Shown: positions 32,975 to 43,914, counted from the stretch's first letter. The stretch is DNA of 64,000 nt from an uncultured Pelagibacteraceae bacterium (GCA_902618565.1 CACNAX010000003.1:17264-81263); one strand, 5' to 3'. Program-made: numbers and translations. Notes: a model not told the origin generated them from the sequence alone.

Positions 32975-35802
32975 TAAGATTTTGATCCAATTTGTTTGGT
33001 TATTTGATTGAGTCCTGTAGAATTTGAGCCCTTTATCATTAAAAAATCACCATTATTTAAATCATTTTTTATTATATTTAGAATTTCACTAGTTGATTTA
33101 AGTATTCTTCCTCTTTTTTGTGTTCTAATTTTGTTAAATGTTTCTGTGATATAATTCCCATAAACAAACAACTTTTTGAACTTTACCTTATTGATATCTT
33201 TTGCAACTTCAATATGAAGTTTTTTTGAAAATTTTCCTAATTCTAACATGTCACCTAGCAGCATAAATTTTTTATTTGGATTTACTTTTAAATTATTAAA
33301 TTTCTTAATTGAAAAATTCAGAGATAATGGATTTGAATTATAACTTTCATCTATTATGTTAACTTTTTTGGAGCCTACAGTGAATTTTTTTATATTTCCT
33401 CTGCCACTTGGTATTTTATAATTAGAAAAAAAGTTACTTTTTATTTTATCAATGATATTTAAACTTTTACAAACTGCTATAGAAGCTAATATATTATCCA
33501 AATAAGGTAATAAGTTATTATTAATTTTAAAATTAAAAGTTCTAGAAGCTACGTCAATATAAATGATATAAGATTTCGTAGATTTTTTTAATTTAGATAA
33601 TCTAATATTAGAATTTTTATGTTTACCAAAAGAAATGATATTTAAATTATTTTTGTTTGCTAAATTTGAAAAAAAATCAAAAAATTTATCATCTTTATTT
33701 AATACAATTGTACCATTTTTTCTTATGTTGAAAATAATCTCTGATTTGGCTTTAGCTATATCCAATAAAGATTTAAAATTTTTGGCGTGCGCATAACTGA
33801 TATTTGTAATAACACCAACGTCTGGTTTAATTATTTTTGATAAATAGTCTATTTCTCCCTTTTTGTCCATTCCAATTTCAAATATTCCATAAGTCGTATC
33901 CTTATTTAAATTTATTAATGAAATTGGTAAACCGAATTTATTATTGAATGAATTTTTTGAATATGTAGTGGAATAATTTTTTTGAAGACATTGTCCTAAC
34001 AATTCTTTCAGCGAAGTTTTGCCTGAAGATCCTGTAATTGCAACTTGAGATGCATTCGAAGAAATTCTTATCTTTTGAGAAAATTTAATTAATAATCTTA
34101 GAGTACTTTTAACATTAATCTTTTTTTTACTATCGTTTTTTTTATTTTGAAGAATTGCTAATTTTGCTCCATTTTTTAGAGCTTCGTCTGCAAAATCATT
34201 TCCATTAAAAGATTTACCCTTAATTCCAAAGAAAATTTTACCTTTATTTTGTTCTTTTGAGTTAGTGCTAATTTTTAAATTTTTTATTTTATCTAATTTT
34301 TTGTTATTTATAATTTCTTTAAGTATATTTAATTTCCAATCATTTGATAAAATTCTATTTTTTAAAATTATTGATTTTTTTATATTATCTTTGTCAGAGA
34401 ATTTATTTTTCTTAAAATATTCTTGAGTGTTTTCATGTCCCTTTCCAGCAATGATTAAAACCTCATCAGACTTACTATTTAAAATTGCTTTTTTTATAGC
34501 TAATTTTCTTGATGGTATTTCAATCATTTTAGATGGTAAAATTGATTTCTTAATACTTGCTCTAATATTTTCTGGATTTTCACATCTAGGATTATCGTCT
34601 GTAAGATAAATGTAATTACATAGTTTGTTAGCAATTTTGCCCATTATTGGTCTTTTTTCTTTATCTCTTTCACCTCCACATCCAAATACAATATTAATTT
34701 TTCTTAAACCAAATTGTTCTTTAATATTTTCTATACTTGTTTTAAGAGCCTCTGGAGTATGAGCATAGTCTAAAATAAAAATTGAATTATCTTTGGTTGT
34801 TCCGATTATCTCGAGCCTTCCTTTTGCGGGTTTAATATATTTAAGTTTTTTAACAATATCATCAATTTTTAGATTACTTTTAATTGCTGCTGCAATAGCC
34901 ATCATCAAATTCTTAATTTGTATTTTCCCAATTAAGCTTGTTTTAAATTGGTATTCTTTATTTTGATAAGAAAACTTTATATGTTGGTAATTATTTAAAA
35001 TTTTAATTGAATTAATTTTCAAATGACTCTTTGATGTACCAATGCTTAATAAATTTAATTTTTTTTTTTTGGCTATTTTTTTAAAAGTCTTTGAGTATTT
35101 TAAATCATTATCAAATATCAAATTTCCATTTTTCTTCGTCAATTCATTAAATAAAATTAATTTTGAATTAAAATAATTTTTATAATTTTTATGATAGTCT
35201 AAATGATCTCTGCTTAAATTAGTGAATATAGATGTGTTAAATTTAACGCCATGTAATCTTTTTTGATGAAGACCATGACTTGATGCTTCTAAAATTACAT
35301 TTTCAATTTTTTTATTTTTTAAATTTTCAAGTATTTTATTAATTGTAATAGAATCAACAGTTGTATTATTAAGTTTTAAGCTAATACCGTTAGATTTGAC
35401 ACCTAAAGTTCCAATTGAGGCTACTTTTTTTTTATTAAGATTCAATATCTGATAATAAAAATTGACTATAGATGATTTACCGTTTGTACCAGTTACAGCA
35501 ATTATATTGTTTGGTTTTTTATTATAATATTTATTTGAGAAATTTGATAATGCTAATCTAGTGTCGCTTACCTTTATGTATAATATACCTCTACTAATCC
35601 CAGTTTTAAACTTATTTGATACAATTATTCGAGCTCCCCTTGTTATAGCATCATTTATGAAATTATTTCCATTTAATTCACTACCCTGTATGGCAAAAAA
35701 TATATAATCTTTTTTTATTTTTTTTGAATTAAATTCAAATCCTTTAAAACTTTTATTAGCAAAATCTTTATTAAGATTTTTAAAAAAGTTTTTTAATATC
35801 AT
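32974..35802 (-). CDS. murE/murF: MurE-MurF fusion in a single 942-aa ORF
   Basis: Two Mur-ligase ATP-binding motifs (TGTNGKSS; TGSSGKTS). MurE-type DNPRCENP motif in the first half; MurF-like second half from about WKLNILKEIINN. Confidence 0.94.
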   Translation of the reverse strand: MILKNFFKNLNKDFANKSFKGFEFNSKKIKKDYIFFAIQGSELNGNNFINDAITRGARIIVSNKFKTGISRGILYIKVSDTRLALSNFSNKYYNKKPNNIIAVTGTNGKSSIVNFYYQILNLNKKKVASIGTLGVKSNGISLKLNNTTVDSITINKILENLKNKKIENVILEASSHGLHQKRLHGVKFNTSIFTNLSRDHLDYHKNYKNYFNSKLILFNELTKKNGNLIFDNDLKYSKTFKKIAKKKKLNLLSIGTSKSHLKINSIKILNNYQHIKFSYQNKEYQFKTSLIGKIQIKNLMMAIAAAIKSNLKIDDIVKKLKYIKPAKGRLEIIGTTKDNSIFILDYAHTPEALKTSIENIKEQFGLRKINIVFGCGGERDKEKRPIMGKIANKLCNYIYLTDDNPRCENPENIRASIKKSILPSKMIEIPSRKLAIKKAILNSKSDEVLIIAGKGHENTQEYFKKNKFSDKDNIKKSIILKNRILSNDWKLNILKEIINNKKLDKIKNLKISTNSKEQNKGKIFFGIKGKSFNGNDFADEALKNGAKLAILQNKKNDSKKKINVKSTLRLLIKFSQKIRISSNASQVAITGSSGKTSLKELLGQCLQKNYSTTYSKNSFNNKFGLPISLINLNKDTTYGIFEIGMDKKGEIDYLSKIIKPDVGVITNISYAHAKNFKSLLDIAKAKSEIIFNIRKNGTIVLNKDDKFFDFFSNLANKNNLNIISFGKHKNSNIRLSKLKKSTKSYIIYIDVASRTFNFKINNNLLPYLDNILASIAVCKSLNIIDKIKSNFFSNYKIPSGRGNIKKFTVGSKKVNIIDESYNSNPLSLNFSIKKFNNLKVNPNKKFMLLGDMLELGKFSKKLHIEVAKDINKVKFKKLFVYGNYITETFNKIRTQKRGRILKSTSEILNIIKNDLNNGDFLMIKGSNSTGLNQITKQIGSKS

Positions 35803-35813
35803 TATGAAATTTC

Positions 35814-37445
35814 TTAATATTTTATGGCTAAAATAGGCCCAATTTTTTCAATTATTTTTTTTGCAACCTCAACAGAGGTCCAACCTGCCGTGTTAAAAGG
35901 AGTGCCAACTATCTTTCTTTCTTTGCCATCATTATATTTATAAGCATAAGTCTCACTTAATTTTGGCTCGTCTAGCAAAACAACTAATACATATTTTGGG
36001 GAAGATGCTGGAAAAATTGAAGCAAAAGTATTTATTTTTTTTTTTGAATATTTACCTTTAATTGATTTTTGAGCTGTTCCTGTTTTTCCAGCAATTTCAT
36101 AACCAGCAATATTTATTAAATTAGCAGTACCCTGTTTAGTAGTAACAATTTTTCTCAATATATCATTAATTTTATTTGAATTTTCTTTTGTTATTATTTG
36201 CTTGCCCTTTTTTAAATTTTTTTGTTTTTTAATTAAAGTTGGTTTTATTTTGTATCCACCATTTGCAATTATTGCATAAGCTTTTGCAAGTTGAAGTGGT
36301 GTAGTTGTTATACCATGGCCATATGCAGATGTTGCTAATTTACATTTGCCCCATTTGAATGGAATTGGATTACCAACTTCCTCTATATCAAATTGTATTT
36401 TATTTAATAAATCTAAATCTTCTAGAAAATTTTTAAAATTTTCCAACCCAACTTTCTGTGCAATTTTAATTGAACCAATATTTCCAGATCTAATTAATAT
36501 TTCTTCAGCTGTAAGACTAGATGGAATATCCATATCATATTCAGAGATTGATCTTCCAGCACATTTTATTTTTTTTGGTAAATTTTTAAAGAATGTATCT
36601 TCTCGTATGACATTATGCTGTAGTCCAGCAGCTAATGTGAATGTTTTAAACACTGATCCAAGTTCATAGACACCTTTTGTAGATCTGTTAATAAATTTTT
36701 TATTAGAAATGTCTTCTCTTTTATTTAAATCAAAATCTGGTAAAGAAACCATTGAAAGAATTTCACCAGTGTTAACATTCATTAAAATAGCTGTGCTTCC
36801 ATAACTATTAAAAATTTTTTGAAATTTTAATAACTCTTGTCTTATTAAATATTGTAATTCAGTATCTAGGGTAAGTTTTAATGGTTTGTTAGAAGTTGTT
36901 AATTCATAGTCAAAAGATTTTTCTATTCCAGATACACCGTTGTTATCTGTATCAATCTGTCCCAATATATGACTGAAAAGATTTCCATTTGGATAAACAC
37001 GAGCAATGTTTTCTTCTTCTCTGAATGATTTTTCACCTAACAATTTTATTTTTTCAAGTTTTTCTGGAGATATTTTCTTTTTAATATAGAAAAACTTTTT
37101 TCCATTAATTTCTTTTTCAAAATTCTTTTCAGGAAATATTAATTTTAGAGAAATTAATAATTTTTCTTTATTAATTAATTGATTTGGATTAATGCCTAAA
37201 TTAGTGACACGTACCGTTTTAGCAATAATGTTTCCATTTCTATCCATTATAGAAGCTCTGTATTTCTCTTTTTCTTTTACAGCTTGAGCTTGGTTTGTTT
37301 TCTTAAATCCTAAATATACAGTTTTAGATGTAAAAGTTATTGTAATTATAAAAAAGATAAAGAAAATAAAAGATATACGCTCAAAAGAAATTTTTAAATT
37401 TGATCTATTTTCCTCAAATTTAAAATTTTCACCGATATTATTCAT
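35814..37445 (-). CDS. ftsI: FtsI/PBP3 peptidoglycan transpeptidase
   Basis: YELGSVFKTFT (SxxK), RSGNIGSIK (SxN), AGKTGTAQK (KTG). Confidence 0.95.
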   Translation of the reverse strand: MNNIGENFKFEENRSNLKISFERISFIFFIFFIITITFTSKTVYLGFKKTNQAQAVKEKEKYRASIMDRNGNIIAKTVRVTNLGINPNQLINKEKLLISLKLIFPEKNFEKEINGKKFFYIKKKISPEKLEKIKLLGEKSFREEENIARVYPNGNLFSHILGQIDTDNNGVSGIEKSFDYELTTSNKPLKLTLDTELQYLIRQELLKFQKIFNSYGSTAILMNVNTGEILSMVSLPDFDLNKREDISNKKFINRSTKGVYELGSVFKTFTLAAGLQHNVIREDTFFKNLPKKIKCAGRSISEYDMDIPSSLTAEEILIRSGNIGSIKIAQKVGLENFKNFLEDLDLLNKIQFDIEEVGNPIPFKWGKCKLATSAYGHGITTTPLQLAKAYAIIANGGYKIKPTLIKKQKNLKKGKQIITKENSNKINDILRKIVTTKQGTANLINIAGYEIAGKTGTAQKSIKGKYSKKKINTFASIFPASSPKYVLVVLLDEPKLSETYAYKYNDGKERKIVGTPFNTAGWTSVEVAKKIIEKIGPILAIKY

Positions 37446-37713
37446 TTTTAAATCTAAAAATTTTCAAATCTGTAATTTCTTTTTTTTTTAATTCTTTTTC
37501 AAAATATATTTGGGAATATTCCATTAACTTATTTGGTGATGTAAGATAATTGAAATCAAATAAAACTAACTCATAAATATCATTTAGAGCTCTTATATCT
37601 TCTTGAATTTCAAAAATTTTTTTATCAAGTTTTTTTGTCGAATTTTTCGTAAAAGCTGTTGAAATTATAAGAATAATAATTGGTATAAATAAAAGAATTT
37701 TTTTATGCATCAA
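37438..37713 (-). CDS. ftsL: FtsL-like small bitopic membrane protein
   Basis: 91 aa, N-terminal TM, coiled-coil-like segment, between rsmH and ftsI. Confidence 0.7.
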   Translation of the reverse strand: MMHKKILLFIPIIILIISTAFTKNSTKKLDKKIFEIQEDIRALNDIYELVLFDFNYLTSPNKLMEYSQIYFEKELKKKEITDLKIFRFKNE

Positions 37714-38695
37714 AGTTCAAATTTTCTATATCTTTTAAGTAATTAAAATTACTAACAAATTTTTTAAAATTACATCCATTCTCCAATTTATATGCAAATC
37801 TTAGCTTTGCTGATCTAGAAGGGGGATTAATATTAATTTCACCAGATGATGGAATTATTGGTTTTTTCCTTATTAAATTAAAATACCTTTTAGTTGAAAT
37901 ACTTTTTGGCAAATACCTAGAAGAATTTTTTACTTCCGAGTATTCTTTAAAAAAAAATTTTACTATTTTATCCTCGATTGAATGAAAAGTAACAACCGCT
38001 ATTACTCCACCAATTGGTAAAATATTATATGCACCTATTAATCCATTTATTAACTCAGTGATTTCTTTATTTACAAATATTCTAAGAGCTTGAAAAATTT
38101 TGGTTGAATTATTCTTCCCTTTTTTGTTTTTTTTCACACTTTCGATAATTTGCACTAAATCTTCGGTGTTAATTTTTTTATTTTCTCTTAATTTCACAAT
38201 TTTTTTTGCAATCGGTTTTGCGAATTTTTCATCACCAAAATATTTGAAAATTTTAGATAGATTTTGTTGACTCATTTTTGAAATGATTTCATCACAGGAG
38301 AAGTCATTTAAGCCCATTCTCATATCAAGTTTTCCAGTACTTTTAAAAGATAGACCTCTACTTAAGTTAGAAATTTGATTTAACGAATATCCTAAATCAA
38401 ATATTATCGCTTTAATATTTTTAATTTTGATTTGATCAATATTTGAGAACCTCATGTTATAAAATTTAAATCTATTTTTATATTTAGATTGAAGATTGCT
38501 GGCAATTTTTTTTAGTGAGTTATCTCTGTCTAATGCTATTACATTATTTGAAATTTCTTCTAATATTTTCTCTGAATACCCCCCAGCACCGAAAGTACAA
38601 TCGATAAATGTGCCACCATAAAGAGGGGAAATAATACTAATTAGTTCATTTAGTAATACTGGAAAATGTTTTTCCAGATTTATGGTGGCATTCAT
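37703..38695 (-). CDS. rsmH: RsmH 16S rRNA methyltransferase (MraW)
   Basis: HFPVLLNELI, GTFIDCTFGAGGYSEKIL, FDLGYSLNQI, VTFHSIEDKIVK. Confidence 0.96.
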   Translation of the reverse strand: MNATINLEKHFPVLLNELISIISPLYGGTFIDCTFGAGGYSEKILEEISNNVIALDRDNSLKKIASNLQSKYKNRFKFYNMRFSNIDQIKIKNIKAIIFDLGYSLNQISNLSRGLSFKSTGKLDMRMGLNDFSCDEIISKMSQQNLSKIFKYFGDEKFAKPIAKKIVKLRENKKINTEDLVQIIESVKKNKKGKNNSTKIFQALRIFVNKEITELINGLIGAYNILPIGGVIAVVTFHSIEDKIVKFFFKEYSEVKNSSRYLPKSISTKRYFNLIRKKPIIPSSGEININPPSRSAKLRFAYKLENGCNFKKFVSNFNYLKDIENLNFDA

Positions 38696-38713
38696 TTATT
38701 TTTTTGAAGACCA

Positions 38714-40156
38714 TTAGTTCTTTTGTCTTCTCAAAAATGCAGGAATTTCTAAATCCTCTTCCTCATCTGAATTTAATTCTTCAGTATCTAATGCCTCATC
38801 ATTAAATCCTGAATTAAATAATTCAGGTGTTTCATCATCACTTAATTCAAAATTCTCTAATCCATTATTTTCGGATACCTTTTCTTCTGAATTGATTTCA
38901 AAATCTGTATTTACTGAATTTGTCTCATTATCTTCAATTTGAGTCGAAGTTTCACTTGTTAGGGTATTTGACGTCTCTTTTAGATCACCACTATCTATGT
39001 TGCTAGAATTCAATTGTTCATTTTTAATATCTTCATCAATTTTAAGAGCATTTGCTCCATTAGTAATAATTGAATTATTATTTGTAAATTGGAAAGATTG
39101 AGTTGATGCAGAATTTGAAAACTCAGAATAACCAGGATTTCTATTTTGAATTCTATGCACCATGTTAATTACTGATTTAGGCTCGGGCTGTTGTCCATCT
39201 AAAGCAGTGGCAACAATTGAAACTCTCATTAATCCATCTAAACTTTCATCAGTTATCGCTCCAATAATTAATTCTGCTTCTGGGTCAACTTCAGCTCTTA
39301 CTTTATTCACAGCTTCATCTACTTCAAATAATTTTAAATCTTTACCTCCAGTAATATTGACTAAAAGTCCTTTTGCCCCTTTTAAAGAATAATCGTCAAT
39401 CAATGGATTATTAATTGCAGACTCTGCGGCTTTGACAGCTCTTCCTTCTCCCTCTGCTTGACCTGTGCCCATCATAGCTTTGCCCATTGAACTCATAACA
39501 GTTTCAACATCAGCAAAATCAAGATTTATAAGCCCTGGTCTAACCATTAAATCAGTTATACTTTGAACACCGTGAAGCAAAACATCATTTGATAAAGCAA
39601 AAGATTCTTCAAAAGTTGTTTGTTCACTTGCAATCTTGAATAAATTTTGATTTGGGACAACTATAATAGTATCAACATGTTTTCGAAGTTCCTCCAAGCC
39701 TTGTTGAGCTTTTCTCATTCTTGAAGGGCCCTCATATAAGAAAGGTAGAGTTATAACTCCGACTGTTAAGATATTAAGTTCTTTTGCAGCTCTAGCAATT
39801 ACATGAGCAGATCCAGTTCCAGTTCCACCACCCATTCCGGCTGTAATGAAAACCATATTTGAACCCTGCAATATATTTACAATTTCATTTAAAGATTCAT
39901 CTGCAGCAGCTTGGCCAATATCTAATTTTGCCCCTGCCCCTAAACCTTTAGTAAGGTTAAGTCCCATCTGTATTTTTGTTTGTGCCTTGCTTAATCTTAA
40001 ATCTTGAGCGTCTGTATTTACCGCAATAAACTCAACACCTTGAAGGCCAGCATCAATCATTCCATTAATTGCATTTCCTCCAGCTCCTCCTACTCCTAAT
40101 ACTAGAATCCTTGGTTTAAGTTCTTTTATATCCGGTGTTTTAAAGTTTATTGTCAT
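38714..40156 (-). CDS. ftsZ: FtsZ
   Basis: [27 protein letters not shown]-terminal [11 protein letters not shown] peptide. Confidence 0.98.
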   Translation of the reverse strand: MTINFKTPDIKELKPRILVLGVGGAGGNAINGMIDAGLQGVEFIAVNTDAQDLRLSKAQTKIQMGLNLTKGLGAGAKLDIGQAAADESLNEIVNILQGSNMVFITAGMGGGTGTGSAHVIARAAKELNILTVGVITLPFLYEGPSRMRKAQQGLEELRKHVDTIIVVPNQNLFKIASEQTTFEESFALSNDVLLHGVQSITDLMVRPGLINLDFADVETVMSSMGKAMMGTGQAEGEGRAVKAAESAINNPLIDDYSLKGAKGLLVNITGGKDLKLFEVDEAVNKVRAEVDPEAELIIGAITDESLDGLMRVSIVATALDGQQPEPKSVINMVHRIQNRNPGYSEFSNSASTQSFQFTNNNSIITNGANALKIDEDIKNEQLNSSNIDSGDLKETSNTLTSETSTQIEDNETNSVNTDFEINSEEKVSENNGLENFELSDDETPELFNSGFNDEALDTEELNSDEEEDLEIPAFLRRQKN

Positions 40157-40167
40157 TTTCTCCCCTT

Positions 40168-40623
40168 TTAGTTATTAAATTGTTTTTCCCATTTAAGACT
40201 TGCCCTATTAATGTTTGACTTTTTTCTAGCGTTTGCCCTAAATTTTTCAAAAAGTGTTGGTTCCCAGATTTGAAATGTTTTACCTTGACCAACAAATAAC
40301 ATGCTATTTTTAATCTTTGCATGTTTTAATAATTTTGTAGTTATTTGAACCCGTCCTTCACTGTCAAATTGTAAATTTATACTTTCAGATAATATAGATG
40401 TTGCAAAATAATCTTTCTTTTCCTCAAAAGGATTGAGGGAATCAATTGCATTTGAAATTTTTTCTATTCTATCTTGTGGCCATGCTTCAATACATTGATT
40501 ATTAAAAGATGGATAACAAATTACTCCATTGTAACCTATATTTGACAAATATGATCTATATGATGCAGGCACTGAAACCCTTCCCTTTTTGTCCAATTTG
40601 TTTTCGTAGGTTGATAAAAACAT
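40168..40623 (-). CDS. mraZ: MraZ transcriptional regulator
   Basis: [27 protein letters not shown] (paired AbrB-like motifs). Confidence 0.94.
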   Translation of the reverse strand: MFLSTYENKLDKKGRVSVPASYRSYLSNIGYNGVICYPSFNNQCIEAWPQDRIEKISNAIDSLNPFEEKKDYFATSILSESINLQFDSEGRVQITTKLLKHAKIKNSMLFVGQGKTFQIWEPTLFEKFRANARKKSNINRASLKWEKQFNN

Positions 40624-40643
40624 AAACCATATTATCCCTAATT

Positions 40644-40668
40644 TGGGTATTTATGGGATATTATGGGT
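40644..40668. promoter_or_regulatory. Putative MraZ operator: TGGGT-N5-TGGGA-N5-TGGGT
   Basis: Three TGGGN repeats at 40644, 40654 and 40664 (exact 10-bp period), upstream of mraZ, on the non-coding strand relative to mraZ. Confidence 0.75.
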
Positions 40669-40686
40669 TTTATTTGTTAGCGTCAA
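40658..40686 (-). promoter_or_regulatory. Putative mraZ/dcw promoter: TTGACG-N17-TAATAT
   Basis: -35 TTGACG at 40686-40681, -10 TAATAT at 40663-40658, interleaved with the TGGGN repeats. Confidence 0.5.
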
Positions 40687-40748
40687 TAGCTAATATTGTG
40701 GAACTCCAACGTAAAAAATTAATAATTATTTGGATTTATTTTAATGGA

Positions 40749-41109
40749 ATGCCAGATAAACTATAAGCCGGGTTCTGTCATTTAAACTTATCATTTATCT
40801 AGGCTTTAAATCTCTTTAAAGCTCAAGCAACTAACCCTGATGACTAGCCAAAGACTGCTTTTAGTTATCACTAACAATGTCATCTCTACTCAGTCTTGCT
40901 CTCAGTGGGGTTTTCCATGCGCTTGTTGTTACCAACTAAGCCGGTGTGCTCTTACCACACCTTTTCACCCTTGCCTTGATAAGGCGGTTTATTTTCTGTG
41001 GCACTATCCCTAGGGTCTCCCCTGCCAGCCATTAACTGGCACTGTGTCTTTGTAGAGCCCGGACTTTCCTCTTTGTACAAAACAAAGCGATAAGTCATTT
41101 ATCTGGCAT
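40749..41109 (-). ncRNA. rnpB: RNase P RNA (bacterial class A-like)
   Basis: Conserved AAAGTCCGGGCTCTACA, GGCAGGGGAGACCCTAGGGATAGTGCCACAGAAA, AAGGGTGAAAAGGTGTGGTAAGAGCACACCG, GAACCCGGCTTATA; terminal 12-bp P1 helix pairs 41098-41109 with 40749-40760. Confidence 0.95.
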
Positions 41110-41156
41110 ACTTAAAATATAATTTTTTTTTCAAATTTCAACTATAATTAACTTAA

Positions 41157-41873
41157 TTAAATTAAGGATTTTAAAATATAGTAACATTCTTTATCAGGAT
41201 TGGATTTAATAAACTTAGGCCTAAATCTTCTCTGAAAATTTTTAAAAATTTTGATTTTATCTGCTTGTTTTTTTGCAGGGTGATAACCAAATTTATATAG
41301 TAATTTATAGAATTCTTCTTCTTTCACCTTTTTATTTCTTAAGCTTTTACACTTTTGTTTGTTTATATTATGCCATACAGCAATATTCTTTTTTGAAAAA
41401 AGTTCCCAAGGAAATTTTTCTCCAGGGTCGATTTTTCTAAGAGGTGCCACATCTGAGTGACCTAAAATATTTTTTTTACTTATTTTATATTTTTTTATTA
41501 ATTTTTTTGATAATTGAATAATTGAATTTATCTGTCTTTTTGAAAAATTTGTATAACCATTAGAATGACCAGGATTTGATATCTCGATACCTATAGATTT
41601 AGAATTTAGAGAATTGTCATTTTTCCAAAATGAAACTCCTGCATGCCAAGCGTTATACAAATCTGGAACCATTTGAATAATTTCTCCATTTTTTTTTATA
41701 AAATAATGACAACTTACCTTTGAGTCTTTATCTATAAGTCTATTGATTGCACTATTTTCAGATTTCATGCCTGTGTAGTGAAATATTAAGTATTTTATAC
41801 TAAATTTACTCCTTTTTTTTACATCGAAATTAGGTGAGTAATTTAAAGACATTTTTTCAACATTTTTACGCAT
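41157..41873 (-). CDS. N-acetylmuramoyl-L-alanine amidase, AmpD-like (Amidase_2)
   Basis: IFHYTGM, NAWHAGVSFW, SIGIEISNPGH, LGHSDVAPLRKIDPGEKFPW. Confidence 0.92.
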   Translation of the reverse strand: MRKNVEKMSLNYSPNFDVKKRSKFSIKYLIFHYTGMKSENSAINRLIDKDSKVSCHYFIKKNGEIIQMVPDLYNAWHAGVSFWKNDNSLNSKSIGIEISNPGHSNGYTNFSKRQINSIIQLSKKLIKKYKISKKNILGHSDVAPLRKIDPGEKFPWELFSKKNIAVWHNINKQKCKSLRNKKVKEEEFYKLLYKFGYHPAKKQADKIKIFKNFQRRFRPKFIKSNPDKECYYILKSLI

Positions 41874-41925
41874 AAATTAAAACATTTTATCTTTATATAA
41901 GTATAAATTATAATATAACTATTTT

Positions 41926-42726
41926 ATGCGTAAACTTCTTTCGTGTTTCTTTATCTTAATATTCTTGCTAATGAGTAACACCTCCTTTGCGGGTGATGAC
42001 GGTAAGCTAAATATTAATGGAAACAAAAATAATGGGTTTAAAGAAGTTAAAGATTGTTTTGAGAAAATCAATAGGGGAGTTTTTGCATTTAATCAAGGTT
42101 TGGACAAAGTTATATTTAAACCTTTAGCAAAAGGTTATAGAATTTTTCCTCAGCCTATAAGATCTGGAACAAGCAATGCTTTAAGTAATTTGAGCACTGT
42201 TGTTACTATTCCAAATAATGTTCTTCAAGGTCAATTTAAAGAGTCAGGAATTAATTCTGCCAGATTTCTTATAAATACAACTCTGGGTGTTGCAGGAATA
42301 TTTGATGTTGCATCTTACTTTGGAATAAAAAAGCGCGATAAAGAAGATTATGGACAAACATTAGGTGTATGGGGAGCAGGGCCAGGTTGTTATTTTGTTC
42401 TACCAGTTTTAGGCCCAACAACTGTGAGAGACTCTTTAGGTTCAGTAGTTAATCTAATTGGAGGAGATCCATGGTATAATGTTACAGTTTTAAATAATAC
42501 AGAGTACTTTACTGATTCAGATTATTATGTCTCAAGATTAGTAAGTGGAATTGATTTTAGAGCTAAAAATTTAGAGTCTTTCGAAAGTCTAGAAAAAAAC
42601 TCTGTAGATCTTTACGCATCAGTTAGAAGTCTTTATCTACAAGATAGATATAGAAAAGTAAGAAACATAGACAAAACTACCGAAACTTTAAGTGATGACG
42701 ACTGGGAAGAATTAGATAGTCAATAA
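41926..42726 (+). CDS. mlaA: MlaA (VacJ) family outer-membrane lipid-asymmetry protein
   Basis: NRGVFAFNQGLDKVIFKPLAKGYR, QTLGVWGAGPGCYFVLPVLGPTTVRDSLG. Confidence 0.93.
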   Translation: MRKLLSCFFILIFLLMSNTSFAGDDGKLNINGNKNNGFKEVKDCFEKINRGVFAFNQGLDKVIFKPLAKGYRIFPQPIRSGTSNALSNLSTVVTIPNNVLQGQFKESGINSARFLINTTLGVAGIFDVASYFGIKKRDKEDYGQTLGVWGAGPGCYFVLPVLGPTTVRDSLGSVVNLIGGDPWYNVTVLNNTEYFTDSDYYVSRLVSGIDFRAKNLESFESLEKNSVDLYASVRSLYLQDRYRKVRNIDKTTETLSDDDWEELDSQ

Positions 42727-42737
42727 CTAATCTTTAA

Positions 42738-43328
42738 ATGAAATTAATTAAAAATTTAATTATATTTTTATTTGTATTAAATTTAAATAATATTTTATAT
42801 GCAAAAGATCCAAGCGCATTAATAAATGAAATAGTCGATGAAGCGGCAACAGTATTATCTAGTGATGATCCAGTCGAAGCTAAAATTATTAAGTTAAATA
42901 GTATTGCTGAAAGCAGTGTAGATATTAATGGAATAGGAATGTATACTCTTGGAAAATATAGAAAATCTATTACTGATGAGCAAAGATCTAAGTATCAAAA
43001 ACTATTTAAAAGTTATTTTTTAAAAAGTTTTTCCAGTAGACTAGTTGACTATACAAACCCAAAAATTAATGTTGTATCTCAAAAAAAGATTAATGATAAA
43101 TATACAATTGTTAATAGTATTTTAGAGGCAACATCAAAAAGACCACAGGTAAAAATAGATTGGAGAATATATACAAAAAATCCTGACAGACCCTTAATAA
43201 GAGATCTAATAGTAGAAGGATTAAGTTTAGCAAGAACGCAAAAAGAAGAATTTAACTCAATTATACAAAATAATGATGGAGATATAAATGCATTATTTAA
43301 AACACTTGAGGAATTCTTAATTAAATAA
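42738..43328 (+). CDS. mlaC: MlaC/Ttg2D-family periplasmic phospholipid carrier
   Basis: Signal peptide; MYTLGKYRKSITDEQRSKYQKLFKSYF; next to mlaA. Confidence 0.85.
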   Translation: MKLIKNLIIFLFVLNLNNILYAKDPSALINEIVDEAATVLSSDDPVEAKIIKLNSIAESSVDINGIGMYTLGKYRKSITDEQRSKYQKLFKSYFLKSFSSRLVDYTNPKINVVSQKKINDKYTIVNSILEATSKRPQVKIDWRIYTKNPDRPLIRDLIVEGLSLARTQKEEFNSIIQNNDGDINALFKTLEEFLIK

Positions 43329-43329
43329 T

Positions 43330-43914
43330 TTAATAAAATCCAATTTCACTTAAGCAAATATCTGATTTAAAATCATCAAAACCTGCAACTAAACCAACTG
43401 ATTTTATATTTTGTCCCAATATACTTTTAGGTTGATAAAAATTAGATTTTTTAAATTGTTCAAATGGTGCTTTAATTTCACTCCAATTTTTTCTTGTAGC
43501 AAAAGTAAAACTATAATATTGCCATGGTGCAAGAGTTAACTCGGTTCTCAAATGAAGACTATAATTATTTTCATTGCCATAAACTTTTACATAAATTCCA
43601 TCATATTCTTTAGTATTAACTTTAGGATTTAATTTTGCTCTAATTTGAATAAATCCTCCATTATTTTTAGTAGATACATCCCCAATCATTCTATAACACA
43701 TTGCTCCATCAACTTTCTCAACTATAAATTCTCCAGTTGATACACCTCCCATTACTTTATCAGTAATAAAATTCCATTTTTGCTGTTGATTTGTAAATTT
43801 AGGGTTTTTTAATTGGTCTAAAATCATATCCTCGGAATAAATGTTAGTTTGACATAATATTAATAAAACTAAAAATATTATTTTTTTCAAAACTGAATTA
43901 CTTTTTTTTTGCAA
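43330..43914 (-). CDS. CIA30-like domain protein with signal peptide
   Basis: WNFITDKVMGGVSTGEF, GFIQIRAKL, CIA30/NDUFAF1-like pattern. Confidence 0.75.
   Translation of the reverse strand: MQKKSNSVLKKIIFLVLLILCQTNIYSEDMILDQLKNPKFTNQQQKWNFITDKVMGGVSTGEFIVEKVDGAMCYRMIGDVSTKNNGGFIQIRAKLNPKVNTKEYDGIYVKVYGNENNYSLHLRTELTLAPWQYYSFTFATRKNWSEIKAPFEQFKKSNFYQPKSILGQNIKSVGLVAGFDDFKSDICLSEIGFY

Noticed and set aside
30000-38700. Poly-T/poly-A runs as terminators throughout the dcw cluster
   Set aside because: Homopolymer A/T tracts are common in this AT-rich coding sequence and lack GC-rich hairpins.
40140-40322. 60-aa ORF overlapping mraZ in another frame
   Set aside because: Same strand, alternative frame of mraZ; no RBS or domain support.
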